A stretch of 64,000 nucleotides of DNA from Humulus lupulus (lineage: Eukaryota > Streptophyta > Magnoliopsida > Rosales > Cannabaceae): contig NC_084795.1 of assembly GCF_963169125.1 (NCBI RefSeq), positions 138,237,701 through 138,301,700 of the forward strand, read 5' to 3'. The translations under genes and the position numbers were made by a program. Under the pieces are notes generated by a model. It made no database searches and had not been told where the DNA came from. It saw only the letters and a list, made by a program, of their open reading frames with translations. Position 1 is the stretch's first letter; the number at the start of each line of letters is the position of its first letter. Below, piece after piece: positions 59,924-64,000 of this stretch.

Positions 59924-62478
59924 TGTAACGCCCTAGATAACCAAGACCGTTACACTGTGTGTTTGAAATAGTGCAAGACTTGCTAATCAAGTCATTTAAA
60001 CAAAATGCGAATCCAACGTCATCAACGAATTAGGAATAAAAGGTTTTGGTCACAAACAGGCTATTTTCATTAAAAATGACAGTTTAATACATGGAAACTC
60101 AAAACAGGGTTTAGAAGACTTAGATACAGCAAATTCCAAGAGTTACAAATAATTCAAGCCACTCTAATGGCAAAATATACATTTTAGGTTTCCATCCCTG
60201 TACAATTCCTTGACCGTGGCGGCCGAGCAGCTGACAATGTACACCTCGCCCCCAGAGCTCTCCAACTCATGGTTGACTCAGCCTACCCTTGCCTTTACTT
60301 GCACCACGTAGCACCCGTGAACCGAGGCCCAGCAAGAAAGCATGATATCATAGCAAGATCAACATCATTAATCAAATAATCCACAATGTACAACTAGGAA
60401 TTCGACATTTCATAACATTCATCCACATCATTGATAACACTCAACAGATTAACAATTTTTCATCCAGACAGTCAAGAAATTATATCCATAACACAATATT
60501 CACGCTCATAATCAACAGTTTATCACATCCATCAAGTAATACTCAAGGTCAGCGCCCTTAGGTTGCACCCTCTATTTAACCCACTTTCTTCGGCTCACTT
60601 AGCCGCCCCCAGTGTAATACTCACTGACTCCAGCCAGCTTAACCGAGCTCAGTGATAAATAAGCTGCCTCAGCTACCAGTGGCCGAGCTGCGCCCTATGC
60701 GCAAATATTGATTCTGACACCCTTAGGCCGGTTATTGCATGTCCCATGGCATAATACCACCTCATGACATGATATACAAATATAGGGAGCTCTTAGTCCC
60801 ATCATTTTCACATGGTTAATCACATTCACATAACAATGCATACAAACATAGGGAACACTTAGTCCCAACCTAACCACATAATCAGGTGTAGCTTTCTTAC
60901 CTTTAGATCTCGTTAGCTCATTCAATTGATCCTCAAGCACGATCCCGTCTGAACCTTAGCGCGTACCTAGTCACAGCCATGGATCAGAATCACTACCAAA
61001 CTTCAAATCCAAAACCTAGCCTCGGGACCAATCCTGAGCCCCCAGGAAGCCCTAATTCCACCAAACGGGGTGGTGGAACCAAACCCCGAGCCTCTGGGCA
61101 AAAACCCTAAGGAAAAACTCAAAAACCCCTTTCTGGAAATAGGGTAGCGCTACAACGCTCTAAGTAGGGCGCTATAGCGCTACAAACAGAACCAAAACGC
61201 CCAGGAAGCCCTAGCCTAGTGCTGTAGCGCCCAAAGGCTAGTGCTACAGCGCTAGTCACAGACCAACACCACTCTGTTTTCCCCTCTTCGACTCTCCTCG
61301 AACCAAAACCCCTTGGAACCCTTCCAACCCTCAATTACACACCAAATTGAGTCTACCATCACCTATATCTCACCCCATACAACTCAATAACACAAGACTT
61401 AACCACATGCATCATCAAACTAGAAAAAACAAACATTGAACCCAAGAACTGAAAGATTCAACCAGAAACTCAGATACTTAGAACATCAAAGCCAGAACTT
61501 GTTACCTTCTATGGAGGATTTCGACCTTAAGTTATCCCTAGCATCCAACCAGCCTCAAGCCCTTCAACTCCTCAGGTTCATATCCCTTTATTCCATCCAA
61601 AACTCAAACTTAGAGACCATCTCATAAAAACCCAGAAAAACACATCAGGAAACCTTAAAACTTACCTCAATTGACTAGCCAAACCCTGCTAGTTCTTCTA
61701 GCTTCACCAAGGTCCTTAGCCCTAAGCTCCATCCTGAGCTTACTCTGGAATTCCAGCTCCAAAACTCACAAAGAGTGGTGAAGAGATGACCCAGCCAAAT
61801 GAGAGAGAGAGATAACTCTAAGTATCCTGTTTTTCTTTCTTTCCTTCTTCTTTTCTTTTCCTTAAACTTCTGAGTTTATCTACAACTTCCACTAAGATTA
61901 TAAAGCAGAATATAGCCTATCCTTTAGTAAGCCAAATGACCACCTTGCCCTCCCAGTAATAACTAAACCTTAAATCATCCTAGGGGCATTCTGGTCTTTA
62001 CTCCCAATTCCCACTAATTCCTCTAATGTCTTTAATATTTACCGCTTACTTTCTAATACCCAACTAATCATCAATTATATTTCTCAATATCAAATCGTCT
62101 CCAATATATTCTCCAAATTCTCAGATACATCTCCAAGCTCACCCCGAGCCGGGTATGAATCCCCGATGTGACTTACCCGCTAAACCGCTTGTTAGGATCG
62201 CCTCGAGCCACAAGCTGCAAACATACCCACATAATAATGTGGTCTCAACATTAGCCTACCAATATACACACAAGTATGCAATTACGCTCTCAATGAGCCA
62301 AATTACCAAAATACCCTCACAACAGAGTATATAACCCCATGCATGCCTTTATCATCATATAATAATATGACCCACATAATCATGCATATAATCATATAAT
62401 AGCACAATAAATCAATTATGGCCCTCCCGGCCTCCTAATCAATGTCCTAAACCTTATTAGGAAATTTGGGTCGTTACA
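59924..62478 (-). mobile_element. LTR E: 5' LTR of a minus-strand chromovirus copy
   Basis: 2555 bp. On the minus strand it starts TGTAACGACCCAAATTTCCT at 62478 and ends TAGGGCGTTACA at 59924, next to the primer site. It is close to D and F, including the AGCGCT-type GC block (61140-61262). It lies head to head against LTR F at 62479. Short open frames inside (60695-60940, 61119-61334, 61436-61627) are chance frames in LTR DNA. Confidence 0.85.
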
Positions 62479-64000
62479 TTGTAGTTCCTTCAGTTCTGGT
62501 TTTGGTTTTTAACTAAGGTATCAAAGCTGAGTTGATGGGGAATTCTAGGAAAGTTGGAGCCAAGGGTTGAGGAAGAGCAAGCTAACGAGGTCTAGAGGCA
62601 ACTTGAGGCCGAATTTCCATCAAAGGTATAAATTCTGAGCTTTTAACTTTGATGTTTTGACTAGTTTCTGCTGAGTTTTGAAGTCTAGAAGTGGCTTTGA
62701 GATTAGGGATGCATGTGCTTGGGTTTCGAGTATTTGGGGTGCTTGGGATGAGTGGAATGTGTTAATAAGCTTGTTTTTGAGTTTGGTGAAGGTTTGGAAA
62801 AGTTTTGGTTGAGTTTGGTTCGAGGAAATCGCAGGAAGGAAAATTGGGAGGTTGGCTGCCTGTACGCTACAGCGCTAGCCTTTGGGCGCTGTAGCGCTAG
62901 GCCATGCTTTCTGGGGGATTTTGGTTCTGGTTGTAGCGCTGTAGCGCCCTCCTAAGAGCGCTGTAGCGCTTCCCTGTTTCCAGAAAGGGATTTTAGGGTT
63001 GTTTTCAAGGGTTTTTTACCAAGGGTTCGGAGTTTGATTCCACCACCTTGTTTGGTGGAACTAGGACTTCCCGGGGGCTCGGGATTGGTCCCGAGGCTAG
63101 GTTTTGGACTTGAGGTTTGGTGATGACTTTGACTTATGGTTGTGTTTAGGTGAGCGCTAGGGCTCGAGAGGGATCGTGCTCAAGGAGTCAAGTGATCAAA
63201 GCTAGCAAATCGAAAGGTAAGAAAACTACACCCGGTTATATGTTTATGATAGGACTAAGTGCTCCCGATATTTGTATTATGTCAATGATGGTATTATGCC
63301 ATGGGACATGTGATAGCGGCCTAAGGGTGCCGTACTCAATATTTGCGCACAGGGCGCGGCTTGGCCACTGGTAGCCGAGGACAGCTTAATATTCACTGAG
63401 CTCGGTTTAAGCGGGCCGGAGTCAGTGGCATAACAGAGGGTGCGGCCTGAGGGCGCTAACCCTAGTTATCATATGTAATTTGGTGTATGCTGAATGCTTG
63501 ACTATTCAGAATGTTGATATGGTTAAGAATATGTGATGCTATATGAGATATTGAATTGACTGTTGATTGCTTATGCTCTGTTGTTGTGTTTTCTTGCTGG
63601 GCCTTGGCTCACGGGTGCTACGTGGTGCAGGTAAAGGCAAGGGAAAGTTAGACCAATCCTGAGATGGAGAGCTGCGGGGCTGAATGTACATAGCCGGCTA
63701 TTCAGTCGCCATGGCCGAGGAGTGGATCAGGATAGAGATTGCCTAATTGTCTGTTTTGCCTTAATATGGCTAATACTGTATTTAGTCCTTGAATCTTTTG
63801 TAAATAGTTTCAAACTTAACATTTTGGGGATCCTGTGTAAACAGGAAATGTTTCTTTATGAAAATGTGGCTTGTGAGACCAAAATATTTTAACCCTAGTT
63901 CCTTTGTAGTTTCAATAACAAGTTTTTAATTAAGCGACTTGATTAGCAAGTCTAGCACTTTATAAATGCACAGTGTAACGGTCTTGGCTATCCAGGGCGT
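62479..64000 (+). mobile_element. LTR F of the chromovirus family, 5'-truncated
   Basis: It begins at TTGTAGTTCCTTCAGTTCTG, equivalent to position 42326 of LTR D, so about 860 bp of its start is missing. It is colinear with D to the window end, where CCAGGGCGT is about four bases short of the LTR terminus. Divergence from D is a few percent by eye. It contains the intact target sequence for T3 (63109-63128) and the GC block at 62862-62975. It may be the 3' LTR of element D or the 5' LTR of another copy. Confidence 0.82.

Overview
The window looks like repeat-rich nuclear DNA from a flowering plant, probably a eudicot. The evidence is spliced plant-type exons, plant Ty3/gypsy retrotransposons with LTRs of 0.6-2.6 kb, a CACTA-type DNA transposon and AT-rich spacers. 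I see no intact host gene, no tRNA or rRNA gene and no CRISPR array. Species cannot be assigned from the sequence alone. Almost everything is transposable-element DNA nested several levels deep.

Left half (1-23700). A minus-strand Tat-like Ty3/gypsy element (called T1) appears as two halves: gag-pol at 1-3735, and gag N-terminus, primer site and 5' LTR at 22535-23700. Between the halves lies a degenerate minus-strand chromovirus-like element with initiator-Met primer site: 3' LTR 3736-6047, internal region from 6048, primer site 22444-22455. That element was hit by a small minus-strand solo LTR (6174-7062, TSD CCCTC) and by a plus-strand solo LTR (11577-22382, TSD TAAGC/TGAGC). The plus-strand solo LTR is itself split by an 8.5-kb CACTA element (11933-20475, TSD GAA). 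The CACTA element has no recognisable transposase. It carries fragments of three unrelated host genes with introns and splice sites: a PWWP-domain first exon, a C2-domain exon and five consecutive acetyl-CoA acetyltransferase (thiolase) exons.

Middle (24028-40199). A complete but dead Tat-like element, T2 (24028-36347, TSD AAATT), has 757/750-bp LTRs about 2% diverged, a broken gag-pol, a 119-bp tandem repeat after integrase and an antisense gene with four coding exons. After it come AT-rich DNA, a probable LTR relic, a 30-bp minisatellite and a truncated Tat-like gag (T4).

Right half (40200-64000). Long chromovirus LTRs are stacked here: LTR C is truncated by LTR D, and LTR D is split by a very young Tat-like element T3 (42966-54625, TSD AGGTT, LTRs differing at 3 of 589 positions). 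T3 has nearly intact gag, protease, RT, two RNase H domains and DD35E integrase, damaged only by a 7-bp tandem duplication and one in-frame TAG. It also carries the same four-coding-exon antisense gene. The rest of element D (primer site, gag with deamination-type stops) runs into a truncated minus-strand chromovirus copy (56652-62478) and a 5'-truncated plus-strand LTR (62479 to the window end).

The most interesting signal is in T2 and T3. Each carries, between pol and the 3' LTR, an antisense gene with its own TATA box and introns at matching positions and phases. Both also have an internal copy of the polypurine-tract decamer TTGGGGGGCA just after pol. Because the introns are antisense to the genomic RNA they would survive retrotransposition. 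The second prominent signal is the gene-capturing CACTA element.
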